DNA from: Nitrospira sp.
Lineage (GTDB): Bacteria > Nitrospirota > Nitrospiria > Nitrospirales > Nitrospiraceae
Direction of reading: 5' to 3'
Length of the DNA: 64,000 bases
NCBI GenBank assembly: GCA_029194665.1
Contig: JARFXO010000004.1
Location: forward strand, 248,001 to 312,000
Shown here: positions 18,278 to 27,469 of the stretch, in pieces
Numbering within the stretch: position 1 is the first letter of the stretch
Layout of the letters: each line of letters starts with the position of its first letter
Notes under the pieces: generated by a model
The model's database searches: none
Told to the model about the DNA's origin: nothing
Seen by the model: the letters and a program-made list of their open reading frames with translations, nothing else
Translations under genes and position numbers: made by a program

Positions 18278-19177
18278 TTGGGTCGAGTGTCACCACAGGC
18301 AGGAACGGCACAACATTGGTTCTCCGCCAAAGGACGCAAGATTCATTGCAAAGGGCGCCCACTCATCATGGGCGTTGTGAACGTCACGACTGATTCCTTC
18401 TATGATGGAGGACGATATGTCGAGCCTGAAAGAGCCATCGCCCACGCACTGGAACTTGTTGAGCAGGGGGCGGACATCATCGATGTCGGGGGAGAATCGA
18501 CAAGGCCTGGAGCACGTTCCTTAAGTGAACGGGAGGAATTGGCTCACGTGATCCCGGTGGTGACAGGACTGGTACATCGTGTGTCGGTCCCGATTTCGAT
18601 CGATACCACCAAGTCGCGAGTGGCAGAAGTCGCCCTGGATTGCGGAGCAGCGATCATCAATGATGTGAGCGCCTTGCGGCAGGACCCTGCCATGGCGTCG
18701 GTTATTGCCTGTTCGGATGCGGGAGTCGTCCTGATGCATATGCAAGGATCTCCGCCAACGATGCAACAATCACCGCACTATGTCGATGTCGTCGGCGAAG
18801 TCGTACAGTTTCTTGATGAGCGCCTCCAGAATGCCATCCGTGCAGGAATTGCTCGAACGAACATCATTCTTGATCCGGGCTTTGGTTTTGGCAAGTTGTT
18901 AGTCCATAATCTTGACCTTCTTGATGGATTGTCCGCGTTAGCGGCATTGAACCGCCCAGTACTGGTCGGTTTGTCACGCAAGGCGTTTATCGGGAAAGTG
19001 GTTGGACGGCCTGTTGAACATCGAGAATGGGGGACCGCAGCGGCGGTGGCATTGGCGGTCGATCGCGGCGCTCATATTGTGCGCGTCCATGATGTTGCGA
19101 TGATGATCGACGTGGTCAGGCTGGCTGCGGCGTTGAATCCGTGCTGGTCATCTTGTGGAAAGGAGCACGATGCGTAA
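18278..19177 (+). CDS. folP: Dihydropteroate synthase
   Basis: About 299 residues from a TTG, or 296 from an in-frame GTG at 18287; neither has a strong ribosome-binding site and the choice is uncertain. Signature motifs are [40 protein letters not shown] and GLSRKAFIG. Condenses 7,8-dihydropterin pyrophosphate with p-aminobenzoate in folate synthesis; the target of sulfonamides. Follows ftsH after 133 bp and overlaps glmM by 8 bp. Confidence 0.94.
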   Translation: MGRVSPQAGTAQHWFSAKGRKIHCKGRPLIMGVVNVTTDSFYDGGRYVEPERAIAHALELVEQGADIIDVGGESTRPGARSLSEREELAHVIPVVTGLVHRVSVPISIDTTKSRVAEVALDCGAAIINDVSALRQDPAMASVIACSDAGVVLMHMQGSPPTMQQSPHYVDVVGEVVQFLDERLQNAIRAGIARTNIILDPGFGFGKLLVHNLDLLDGLSALAALNRPVLVGLSRKAFIGKVVGRPVEHREWGTAAAVALAVDRGAHIVRVHDVAMMIDVVRLAAALNPCWSSCGKEHDA

Positions 19178-20519
19178 ATTATTTGGAACCGACGGCGTCC
19201 GAGGGGTTGCCAATCTTGATCCCATGACAAGTGAAATGGCGATGCAGCTCGGACGCGCCGCCGCCCATATCTTTATGCGACGAGCGGGTCGCCATCAGAT
19301 CGTCATCGGTAAAGATACTCGTATTTCCGGGTATATGCTGGAGTCTGCTTTGATGGCAGGAATCTGCTCGATGGGGGTTGATGTGCTGTTAGTCGGGCCG
19401 ATGCCGACGCCGGCGATCGCGTTTTTGACCAGGAGCCTACGGGCGGATGCAGGGGTGGTCATTTCGGCATCGCACAATCCTTACCAAGACAATGGGATCA
19501 AATTTTTTTCAAGCGATGGATTCAAGCTTCCGGACGAAGTGGAAGCTCGTATCGAAGAATTGATCGTCTCGGAAGAAATCAGTCATCTTCGACCAACGGC
19601 AGACCTCATCGGCAAAGCCTACCGCATCGACGATGCAGAGGGACGCTATATCGAATTTGTAAAACGGTCGTTGCCGAAGGATTTGGATTTTCAGGGAATC
19701 AAGCTCGTCGTCGATTGCGCGAACGGCGCTGCATATAAGGTGGCTCCGATGGTTCTCAGGGAATTGGGCGCCACGGTTGAAGTGATCGGCAATAACCCTG
19801 ATGGGATGAATATCAATGCCGGTTGCGGTGCCGTCCATCCGCAACTCCTGCAAGAGTCGGTGCGCCGTTACAATGCGGACCTTGGTATCGCCTTGGACGG
19901 CGATGCCGATCGGGCCGTCTTTGTTTGCGAACAAGGAACGGTCATCGATGGCGATCATGTGATGGCGGCCTTGGGCCTGGATCTTCATCGAGAGGGGCTC
20001 CTAGCCAAGCAGACCTTGGTGGGAACCGTGATGAGCAACTTTGGGCTGGAACTGGCGATGTCGAAAGCGGGCGTCAAGCTGGTTCGGACACCGGTCGGTG
20101 ATCGGTATCTGCTCGAGCGAATGTTGGCTGAAGGCTATACCTTCGGAGGAGAGCAATCGGGACACTTCATATTCCTTGATCATAACACGACCGGGGACGG
20201 CCTCATCTCGGCGCTGCAGATGTTGTCATTGCTGAAGCGAACCAGGCAGCCGCTATCCGAGTTGGCCATGGCGATGACCGCCGTGCCGCAAGTGTTGGTG
20301 AATGTGCATGTTACGAAGAAACCGAGATTGGATTCCATTCCCGACATTGATTGCGCCATGCAGGAGAGCGAACGGCGCCTGAACGGGTGTGGGCGGGTCC
20401 TCATCAGATATTCCGGGACAGAGCCGCTGCTGCGGATCATGGTGGAAGGAGAGCAGGCCGCCCTGGTGAGGGAATTGGCTGAGGATCTGGCCAGGGTTGT
20501 ACGAAAACATATCGGCTGA
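19170..20519 (+). CDS. glmM: Phosphoglucosamine mutase
   Basis: 449 residues. Converts glucosamine-6-phosphate to glucosamine-1-phosphate on the route to UDP-GlcNAc, hence to peptidoglycan, LPS and the polymers made by the cluster downstream. [12 protein letters not shown] starts the protein; the phosphoserine loop is [14 protein letters not shown] (serine near residue 101), the metal loop DGDADRA near 243 and the phosphate-binding [10 protein letters not shown] near 411. The frame is open five codons further upstream, but the ATG at 19170 has AAAGGAG at the right distance. Overlap with folP suggests coupling. Confidence 0.97.
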   Translation: MRKLFGTDGVRGVANLDPMTSEMAMQLGRAAAHIFMRRAGRHQIVIGKDTRISGYMLESALMAGICSMGVDVLLVGPMPTPAIAFLTRSLRADAGVVISASHNPYQDNGIKFFSSDGFKLPDEVEARIEELIVSEEISHLRPTADLIGKAYRIDDAEGRYIEFVKRSLPKDLDFQGIKLVVDCANGAAYKVAPMVLRELGATVEVIGNNPDGMNINAGCGAVHPQLLQESVRRYNADLGIALDGDADRAVFVCEQGTVIDGDHVMAALGLDLHREGLLAKQTLVGTVMSNFGLELAMSKAGVKLVRTPVGDRYLLERMLAEGYTFGGEQSGHFIFLDHNTTGDGLISALQMLSLLKRTRQPLSELAMAMTAVPQVLVNVHVTKKPRLDSIPDIDCAMQESERRLNGCGRVLIRYSGTEPLLRIMVEGEQAALVRELAEDLARVVRKHIG

Positions 20520-20521
20520 GT

Positions 20522-20551
20522 CTTCCCTCAGCTTCCGGCACATGAGGGAAG
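20522..20551 (+). promoter_or_regulatory. Hairpin covering the comEC ribosome-binding site
   Basis: CTTCCCTCA (20522-20530) pairs with TGAGGGAAG (20543-20551). The 3' arm holds the GAGGGAAG that would serve as Shine-Dalgarno sequence for the comEC ATG at 20555. Closed, the hairpin would hide the site; it could also act as a weak terminator of the glmM transcript, but no T run follows. Confidence 0.5.
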
Positions 20552-20554
20552 CTC

Positions 20555-23074
20555 ATGCTCCCATCCCTCCTAGCAGCGTTTGTCCTCGGTCTTCTGTGTG
20601 GCGCGCAGATTTCATGTTTTCCGTTCTCCATCATAGTCTTGTTGGCCGGGATTGCCGTCGGATTCAGCATTCTCGAGCGAACCTGCTATATCGACTCACG
20701 CTCCGCACTACTGCTGTATGCCGGCCTGCTCTGCGGAGTACTGTACTGGAGTTTCGCCACCCCAACGTCGGAGTTCTCCCGGCTGTCACCGCGTCCTCAT
20801 GAGACTGTTCAAGCCTCGATCGTCGGTCGGATTGTGGCTCCCATTCAGCACAGTGGGGGACGGCAGACGATCCTGGTTCAAACAGACGACACGGATTCGG
20901 AATTGAGACGCATACGCCTTGTGTGGCGCGACCCTGGTATCACGCTTCATCACGGTGACCGAATTTCGTTTCGGGGAAAACTTCATGGTCCACGAGGGTC
21001 GTTGAATCCGGGTGGATTCGACTATGCTGCCTACCTGGAGCGTCAGGGCATCGACTTTCTGGCCACCGTATCCGGTGCCCAAGCGGTGACATTGTTGGAT
21101 GCAGAGCGTCCAGTTGGGTTATGGAGCTTGTGGAACCGGATCGATCATTGGAGGGATACGATACGTGCGGCAGCCATCAAGACATTGAATCAACCCACAC
21201 GAGGGCTATTCCTCGGCATGATCATCGGCGAACGAGGCTATCTCGAACCAGCGCTCCAAGACTGGTTCATGGTGACCGGAACCGTGCATCTGCTCTCCAT
21301 CTCCGGTTCACATCTCGGTCTCGTGGCCCTCGTGGTCTTTTGGTCGGTGAAAAGACTTGTGCTTTGGCTTCCGCCCACTCTCTTGTTGACGCTGTCACGA
21401 AGAGTCACGGCGTCGGAAATTGGGATTGTGCTCGCATGGCCCGCCGTCGCATTGTATGCCTTGCTTGCGGGGGCCGAGGTAGCGACCGTGCGATCGCTCG
21501 TGATGATCACTCTGGCGATGATCGCAATGTGGTTGGGGTATGAGCGCCATCTGGGGCATGCGATGGCTGTGGCTCTCCTGGCGATCCTCTTGCACGATCC
21601 TCGTGCCATCTTTGACATTTCATTTCAACTCTCCTTTCTGTCTGTGCTCGTGATGGTCAGAATGATCGCACTCACGAAATCTTGGAGCGACGACGCTGCG
21701 TGGGCCGATAGTCGGCTGCGAGACCGCTTCATGAGCCATGCGATTAAAGCACTGTCGATGAGCGGGGCTGTGACTGTGGCTACTTTTCCCATGGTTGCGT
21801 TCTATTTCAATCAGGTTCCATGGATGGGAACCGTCACCAACGTGATAGCCGTCCCGTTTACCGGTATCATCTTGGTGCCTTTAGGACTGCTCGCTGCCCT
21901 ATGGACGATCGTGACTGAGAATGGTTCGTTGATCCTAGGGGCAACGATAGAGCGATTGTTCGGGTTGATGGTCCTTGGATTGCAGTGGTGTGCCCGCTTC
22001 CCAGGAGGGGAGTGGCATGTGGCAGCACCATCCATACCTACGATCGTCCTCTTTTATTCTGGGTTACTTATGGCAACTTTTCAGGCGATACCGTGGCGCG
22101 TCCGAGTTGCCGGTGCCGGTTTGGCGATAGGGTTGCTCGGCTGGTGGCTGAGCCCTCCCGTATCGCAAGCAGACGGCGATCATTGGCGTGTCACATTCCT
22201 CGATGTCGGACAAGGAGATAGCTCCGTGGTCGAGTTGCCGGATGGTCAGACCGTTTTGATCGACGGAGGAGCTCGATATGAACGATTGGACATGGGAAAA
22301 GATGTGATCGCACCGTTTCTGTGGAGTCGAGGTGTCCACCATATTTCCCATGTCATCGGGACACACCCGCAATTGGATCACGTCGGCGGGTTGATTTGGG
22401 TACTCCGGCATATGTCGGTCGGACGGTACTGGAGTGGGGGGATAGATCGCTCTGAGAAATTCGTTGAAGATCTGAAGGCTACCCTTCGCGATCGGAATAT
22501 CGATCAACGCACCGCCGTGAATGGTCAAGACCTGTTGCAGTCCGGTCAGTGCCGACTCAACATTCTCAGTCCACCGGAAACATCAGTGGTGCGTGAACCG
22601 ACTCAGCCCCCGACCGGAACGCTATTGAACAATCTGTCCATCGTCTCGCGACTGCAGTGTGGAACCCATTCCATCCTTTTTGCAGCCGATATTGAAACTG
22701 CCGGATTGAGGCGGTTGAACGAGCAAGGGTATCAACCGGTGACTCTCCTGAAAGTGCCTCATCACGGAGCGCGCAGCTCGCTGGATCCGGGCTGGCTTAG
22801 TCGGCTCCACCCACAGTACGCAGTCGTCTCGGTCGGCGCGGCCAATCCCTATGGCCATCCGGTTGAATCGGTATTACAAGCGTATCGAGATCAGCATATT
22901 CCGGTCTTTCGCACGGACCGTGATGGAGCGATCTGGATCACAGGACGGCTTTCAACATCGGAGTTCACGGTGAGCCGCATGCGAGATCTACTTGTGCAGC
23001 CGGTTGACTTTCCCCGTTGTCCTTGGCGTTGCGAGTATGAGAATTGGCGTCGGCTCTCACTCCAATTCTCGTAA
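20555..23074 (+). CDS. comEC: ComEC/Rec2 DNA-uptake channel protein
   Basis: 839 residues with the full three-part layout: an N-terminal OB-like DUF4131 region with two or three membrane helices (1-190), the ComEC competence core with many helices (about 210-510, including VHLLSISGSHLGLVAL), and a C-terminal metallo-beta-lactamase-like domain (about 550-810; FLDVGQGDSSVVELP, LIDGG, THPQLDHVGG, VPHHGARSS). Moves single-stranded DNA across the inner membrane; the last domain is thought to be a nuclease. In the lactamase motif the usual HxD before xDH reads HPQLDH. No other competence gene is in the window. Confidence 0.94.
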   Translation: MLPSLLAAFVLGLLCGAQISCFPFSIIVLLAGIAVGFSILERTCYIDSRSALLLYAGLLCGVLYWSFATPTSEFSRLSPRPHETVQASIVGRIVAPIQHSGGRQTILVQTDDTDSELRRIRLVWRDPGITLHHGDRISFRGKLHGPRGSLNPGGFDYAAYLERQGIDFLATVSGAQAVTLLDAERPVGLWSLWNRIDHWRDTIRAAAIKTLNQPTRGLFLGMIIGERGYLEPALQDWFMVTGTVHLLSISGSHLGLVALVVFWSVKRLVLWLPPTLLLTLSRRVTASEIGIVLAWPAVALYALLAGAEVATVRSLVMITLAMIAMWLGYERHLGHAMAVALLAILLHDPRAIFDISFQLSFLSVLVMVRMIALTKSWSDDAAWADSRLRDRFMSHAIKALSMSGAVTVATFPMVAFYFNQVPWMGTVTNVIAVPFTGIILVPLGLLAALWTIVTENGSLILGATIERLFGLMVLGLQWCARFPGGEWHVAAPSIPTIVLFYSGLLMATFQAIPWRVRVAGAGLAIGLLGWWLSPPVSQADGDHWRVTFLDVGQGDSSVVELPDGQTVLIDGGARYERLDMGKDVIAPFLWSRGVHHISHVIGTHPQLDHVGGLIWVLRHMSVGRYWSGGIDRSEKFVEDLKATLRDRNIDQRTAVNGQDLLQSGQCRLNILSPPETSVVREPTQPPTGTLLNNLSIVSRLQCGTHSILFAADIETAGLRRLNEQGYQPVTLLKVPHHGARSSLDPGWLSRLHPQYAVVSVGAANPYGHPVESVLQAYRDQHIPVFRTDRDGAIWITGRLSTSEFTVSRMRDLLVQPVDFPRCPWRCEYENWRRLSLQFS

Positions 23075-23305
23075 CGACGAACATTCTTCCTCTGCTGCTT
23101 TAGCCAGCCCCATCCTCTGGAAGCGGCACCATTTCTGTACAACACCGGCAACAAATGACAGTTTTTGGCTCTCTCGGGCAGAAATGCTGGCAGAGTGCAG
23201 CAGAAGTGTCAGCTTTTTCATACTGTTAACGGGATGCTAGCAAGGCACAGCATGTGCAGAAGTTCCATGCCGGCCCAGTACTTTTCCCAAAAGGGAGTCG
23301 CGACC
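23075..23305. other. Intergenic region between comEC and the EPS cluster
   Basis: 231 bases with no credible coding frame; an open frame runs back from the 58-residue gene to 23165, but it has no family resemblance and crosses the sigma54-like promoter at 23245-23259. Confidence 0.5.
23245..23259 (+). promoter_or_regulatory. Sigma54-type (-24/-12) promoter of the EPS cluster
   Basis: GGCAC at 23245-23249 and TGCA at 23256-23259 place the invariant GG and GC dinucleotides 12 bases apart, as in the RpoN consensus GGCAC-N6-TGCA. Transcription would begin near 23270, 36 bases before the first ATG of the cluster. Sigma54 promoters with an enhancer-binding protein control several known exopolysaccharide loci. 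No regulator gene for it lies in the window. Confidence 0.6.
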
Positions 23306-23482
23306 ATGTCCAAGCTTGTTCGCATTGTTGTTCAGCTTCCTGTCGAATTGAAGGAGCAACTGGACGCCCTCAAACAACAGGGATATACGACGAGTGGTTT
23401 CATCCGCGCCACCTTGGAGCGGGAACTGAATCAGCTCAAACCACGGCCGGACTCTGTCGCGAGAAAGGTTGTGAATAAGTGA
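23306..23482 (+). CDS. Small ribbon-helix-helix-like protein
   Basis: 58 residues, ATG preceded by AAGGGAG. The pattern VRIVVQLPVELKEQL (beta strand, then helix), then TTSGFIRATLERELNQL, is that of a CopG/Arc-type ribbon-helix-helix DNA-binding protein. Its position as first gene after the sigma54-like promoter suggests autoregulation or control of the exopolysaccharide genes, which is inference. The longer open frame starting at 23165 is rejected because the domain begins at this ATG. Confidence 0.7.
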   Translation: MSKLVRIVVQLPVELKEQLDALKQQGYTTSGFIRATLERELNQLKPRPDSVARKVVNK

Positions 23483-23521
23483 GGTCATGAAGCATCCAGA
23501 GTCACAGGAGTAGGCACAAGG

Positions 23522-24475
23522 GTGGCACGGCTTGCTGACTTGATCAGAGAGCGGACGCCTGATTCGCAGAATGGAGGGGCATTGTCCCCGAAGCTGGGAT
23601 CCTCAACTCTGAACAGTGATCGTTCCTGGTGCCTCTCAACAAGACAGGAGCTCTGGAAGATCAGAGAGGTGGTTCGTTCAAGTAAGACCCCACCGCTCAC
23701 AGGATGTCCCGATCTCGCGGGACAGTTGGTGCAGCTCCTCAATCGCAGCGACGAACTCGTCAGATGGGCCCTGAACGGCCAAACCGAGGACTACGTCCTA
23801 GACAATGCCCTCCATGTCGCAGTCTTGGCAGCCAAAGTCGGCATGGGGTTACAGTATTCTCAGCAGAACTTGGAGCAGCTGGTGTTGGCAGGCCTGTTGC
23901 ACGACATCGGTATGTGGACCCTTCCGGTATCGCTCGTCGAGAAAAGCGAAGCCCTATCTGATGAAGAACGAGATATCCTTCGTACTCATCCTGAACGAGG
24001 CCGTCGGATTCTCGCATGTCAGGGTAGTGTGTTTGAAGGCGTCTCGGCGATCATTGCACAAGAACATGAGCGGTGTGATGGCAGCGGATACCCATGTCGA
24101 CTTAAGGACGGGCAGATTACCGAGTCTGCACTGGTCATTGGAGTGGTCGATACACTCGACGCAATGGTCACCTTACGACCCTATCGCGAGCGCCTGACGC
24201 CACACCGGGGTGTTCGTGAGTTGCTTCTCCACGCCAAGACGACCTTTTCCCTCCCTGTGCTGAAAGCCTTGGGAGATCAGATCACGCTCTATCCGATCGG
24301 AACCGATGTACGCCTCAATACGGGCGAAAACGGAACGGTGACGAAGGTCAATTCGCACTATCCGCTCCGGCCCGTGGTGACGATCTCAACGCTCGGTGAG
24401 GCGAGTGATGTCGATTTGTCCCGATGTCCGTCGGCGCACATTGTGGAGGCCCTGCACGGAAGGAGCGCCCAGTAG
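23522..24475 (+). CDS. Divergent HD-GYP domain protein
   Basis: 317 residues, GTG start. Residues about 95-270 form an HD-GYP domain: an early histidine in NALHVAVLAAKVG, HDIGMW near residue 130, THPERG near 160, EHERCDGSGYP near 182 and VVDTLDAM with RPYRE. HD-GYP proteins cleave cyclic di-GMP and so often reduce polysaccharide production. Two key positions are changed: the lysine of HDIGK is methionine, and the first histidine of HHE is glutamate. Activity may be altered or lost, leaving a binding role. There is no receiver or membrane segment; residues 1-90 are not recognised. It sits between the small RHH gene and the export genes. Confidence 0.85.
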   Translation: MARLADLIRERTPDSQNGGALSPKLGSSTLNSDRSWCLSTRQELWKIREVVRSSKTPPLTGCPDLAGQLVQLLNRSDELVRWALNGQTEDYVLDNALHVAVLAAKVGMGLQYSQQNLEQLVLAGLLHDIGMWTLPVSLVEKSEALSDEERDILRTHPERGRRILACQGSVFEGVSAIIAQEHERCDGSGYPCRLKDGQITESALVIGVVDTLDAMVTLRPYRERLTPHRGVRELLLHAKTTFSLPVLKALGDQITLYPIGTDVRLNTGENGTVTKVNSHYPLRPVVTISTLGEASDVDLSRCPSAHIVEALHGRSAQ

Positions 24476-24486
24476 GGAGAACCGGT

Positions 24487-25281
24487 ATGCCGAGACTTTG
24501 GAGGAAGCCTGTGGCGGTCGGGCTATTGCTGGCCGAAATCGGGTCGTTGCTGCTGACCGGTTGTCGAAACCCCGGACAATCCACCTTGCCCCCATCCGCA
24601 GTGCCTTCCGCTCCTCATGCACTTCCACCCCTGTCGAAAGGCGATGTGTATGCGGACGAGACTGTCCCGACTTCAGAGATACCGATCGAGGCGGGAGACA
24701 CGCTGGAGGTCGCCATTCGTAGAGGAGCGGGAGAAGAAAAGTACAGCAGCTTGGTACGCGAGAACGGATCCGTGTCCGTGGGGTTTATGGAGGTCGACGT
24801 CGGAGGCGTCACGGTGGCTGAGGCCGAACGGCGGGTGCAGGAGGCCGCCAGGCCTTTCATGCGAGAGCCCCGTGCTCAGATCGCCCTGAAAAAAAAGCTG
24901 CTCAAAATCAAACGTGTCTTTGTATTCGGAGATGTCAAGAAACCCGGGATGGTTCCCATGGTGAGGAATATGACGGTACTGCAGGCCCTCGCAGCGGCAG
25001 ACAACTTCCACGAGACCGCGCTCTTGGAAGAGATTCGAGTGGTTCGAGGAGGAGATTTCACCAGGCCCCATATTCTGACGGCGGATCTCGCGCGGGTGTT
25101 CACATATGGCGATCTTTCGCGAAACATCGCGCTCGAGGAGAATGACGTGATTTATGTCCCACGTGAGCACCTGGGTGATGCGAAAGAAGCGGCGCTGAAG
25201 ATGATGCCGATTGTTCAAGTCGCCATGATGCCGCTTTATCCGGCGCTTCTGGTCCCGGCGTTCATGACGTTTAGGCCATAG
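24487..25281 (+). CDS. Polysaccharide export lipoprotein (Wza-like, OPX family)
   Basis: 264 residues. An N-terminal lipoprotein signal ends in LLLTGC. The Poly_export domain (EIPIEAGDTLEVAIRR, about residues 60-140) and a SLBB domain (KRVFVFGDVKKPGMVPM, about 150-200) follow; the C terminus is hydrophobic (VAMMPLYPALLVPAFMTF), as in proteins whose last helix crosses the outer membrane. Forms the outer-membrane export channel. Start at 24487 is chosen because it gives the signal peptide and has GGGAGA upstream; the frame is open back to 24424. Confidence 0.9.
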   Translation: MPRLWRKPVAVGLLLAEIGSLLLTGCRNPGQSTLPPSAVPSAPHALPPLSKGDVYADETVPTSEIPIEAGDTLEVAIRRGAGEEKYSSLVRENGSVSVGFMEVDVGGVTVAEAERRVQEAARPFMREPRAQIALKKKLLKIKRVFVFGDVKKPGMVPMVRNMTVLQALAAADNFHETALLEEIRVVRGGDFTRPHILTADLARVFTYGDLSRNIALEENDVIYVPREHLGDAKEAALKMMPIVQVAMMPLYPALLVPAFMTFRP

Positions 25282-25304
25282 TTCGATGGTTGGAGACGAG
25301 ACGC

Positions 25305-27446
25305 ATGGCACAATACGAGCTCAACCTCATCGACTACTGGCTGATCCTCAAGAAGCGCAAATACCTGATCCTACTTTCCACCGTCATGGTGGTACTGTTC
25401 ACTCTCCTCTTTTCGGAACTTCTCAAGCCGAGCCCGATGTATGAAGCTGCTGCACGGGTAAAGTTCGAGCGTAGTACAACGGTGGCCCAGCAACTCCTGG
25501 AGTCCCTCTCGTACTCAAGTGTGAACGATCTCAGCACTCAGCTCGAATTCATACGAAGTTTTCCGGTCATGGAGCGGGTGGGGATGGATCTCGGACGGGT
25601 GCCTCATAATGCTTCAGAAGAGGAGAAACACTCGGCTACCTATTTGAACATCGTGTACAACCTCGGCCAAGAAATTACGGCACAACGCGAAGGTGATACC
25701 AACATCATCCGCATTTCAGCGACGTCTGATGACCCGGAACAGGCGGAGCGGATGGCCAATTTCGCAGCGACGGCCTACCGAGTGGAAAATATTGCCGCGC
25801 GCAATCGACTGGTGACCGAATCCCGTCGGTTCGTAGAAGAACAGCTGGAGAATCTGGAAAAACGGCTCAATGACTCCGAGGAAGCGTTGCGGGCTTTCAA
25901 GGAACAGGAGGGGCAGGTGTTTCTTTCGGAGGAAGCCCGAGCGGCGTTGGATACCTTCACCAAGCTTGAAGAACAGTCTAACGACGTCTTGCGAAAACGC
26001 ATCGAGGGCGAGCGACAAATCGAGGTCTTGAAACGATCGGACGCCGTGATCGGTCATCAGAGCACCGGGCGGATTTTCACTGAAGAACCGAGTGCGCTCC
26101 TCACGATCCTGAATCAACGGCTGCTGGATCTGATTCAAGAACGAGATGCCATGCTGATCAATTACACGTTCGATCATCCACAAGTCGCCGAACAGCAAAA
26201 GAAGATCGACAATGTCAAGTTAGAGATGATTCGGGAGCTGAAATCAAAGGTGGCCACGCTGAGTGATCGAGAGGATGCGCTTCAAAAACAGCGGGACCAC
26301 TACCGCCAGCGCTATCTGGGGTACCCTCGATCCTCGATTCATATGAGCCGTTTGGAACGCGAGGTCAAGGTGAATACGGACCTTCTTGCGACCCTAAAGG
26401 CCAAACACCAGGAATTGTTGATTAAAGGAGCAGAGCGGATTGAAGAAGTGACGATTATTGCTCCAGCCATGACGCCGAACAAACCGATCAACGCATCGAA
26501 CGTCGGGTTGAACTTGATGATCGGATCGCTGATGGGATGTGTGCTGGGCGTTGTGCTGGCGTTCGGTCGTGAATCCTTTGATACGTCCATAGGAACCATC
26601 GAAGGAGTCGAGGAGTTCCTCAAAGTGCCTGTCTTGGGAATCATTCCCCAGTTTGATTACAAAGCGCTCAAGGAGATGGCCGAAGAAACCCTGCCGCCGG
26701 ATACCCCCGCTACTGTGGTGGAGAGTTTGTCGAAGCTGATCTGCCTTCTTGACCCGAAGTCCGTCTTGTCGGAGAGCCTTCGCTCGCTTCGGACGAACAT
26801 TCAATTCGCCAGCATGGATCGCCGAGTCAAATCGATTATTTTTACCAGCGCCGGCCTGGGCGAGGGTAAGAGCACCTGCGTCATCAATCTGGCGATCACT
26901 ATGGCTCAAGAAGGGATGAAGGTGCTGCTGGTGGATGCCGATCTCCGCAAACCGATCGTGCACCAACGGCTGGGGTTGGACCGCGAGCCGGGATTGGTCG
27001 ATGCATTGCTCGGGGCCACTTCCTGGCGATCCTACGTCCGTTCTGCCACGGATCTGATGCTTGGGACTGTTGGTGTCGATCGAGTCATGAATACCCCTGG
27101 GTTGGACAACCTTCACGTGCTTACCAGCGGGTCAGAATCAGGAAACCCCAACGAGTTCTTGAACATTAATAAAATCAAGACCCTGACATCAGAAATGCAA
27201 GCCGATTACGACATCGTGCTGATCGACACACCGCCAATTCTTCCCGTGACGGACGCGGTGGCCTTCAGCTCACGTGTCGATGGGACCATCTTGGTATACC
27301 AGGTCGGTCGAATCGGGCGAAACGCGCTCAAGCGAGCCAAATTCCTGCTCGACCATGCCCAGGCGAATGTTCTTGGTGTCGTCTTGACCAATGTGAAGTC
27401 GGAAGTGACGCCGGAGTACGGACTCTATCGGTATGAGCCCCGATAA
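25305..27446 (+). CDS. Wzc-like chain-length determinant with BY-kinase domain
   Basis: 713 residues. An N-terminal Wzz domain with a membrane helix (residues about 19-40), a long coiled-coil periplasmic region (about 150-370), a GNVR-type segment and second helix near 400, then a bacterial tyrosine kinase domain. Walker A is SAGLGEGKSTCVINLA, Walker A' VLLVDADLRKP, Walker B IVLIDTPP. The tail ends in EYGLYRYEPR, a small cluster of three tyrosines, the likely autophosphorylation site. Sets polymer length and works with the Wza-like protein just upstream. ATG 25305 has GGAGA at the right distance; a TTG at 25290 is also in frame. Confidence 0.93.
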   Translation: MAQYELNLIDYWLILKKRKYLILLSTVMVVLFTLLFSELLKPSPMYEAAARVKFERSTTVAQQLLESLSYSSVNDLSTQLEFIRSFPVMERVGMDLGRVPHNASEEEKHSATYLNIVYNLGQEITAQREGDTNIIRISATSDDPEQAERMANFAATAYRVENIAARNRLVTESRRFVEEQLENLEKRLNDSEEALRAFKEQEGQVFLSEEARAALDTFTKLEEQSNDVLRKRIEGERQIEVLKRSDAVIGHQSTGRIFTEEPSALLTILNQRLLDLIQERDAMLINYTFDHPQVAEQQKKIDNVKLEMIRELKSKVATLSDREDALQKQRDHYRQRYLGYPRSSIHMSRLEREVKVNTDLLATLKAKHQELLIKGAERIEEVTIIAPAMTPNKPINASNVGLNLMIGSLMGCVLGVVLAFGRESFDTSIGTIEGVEEFLKVPVLGIIPQFDYKALKEMAEETLPPDTPATVVESLSKLICLLDPKSVLSESLRSLRTNIQFASMDRRVKSIIFTSAGLGEGKSTCVINLAITMAQEGMKVLLVDADLRKPIVHQRLGLDREPGLVDALLGATSWRSYVRSATDLMLGTVGVDRVMNTPGLDNLHVLTSGSESGNPNEFLNINKIKTLTSEMQADYDIVLIDTPPILPVTDAVAFSSRVDGTILVYQVGRIGRNALKRAKFLLDHAQANVLGVVLTNVKSEVTPEYGLYRYEPR

Positions 27447-27469
27447 CCAGCCGGAGGAGCCTCCGTGTC

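Noticed and set aside
23190..23206. A second sigma54-like site (GGCAGAGTGCAGC)
   Set aside because: GG and GC are 11 bases apart instead of 12, so it does not fit the RpoN spacing.
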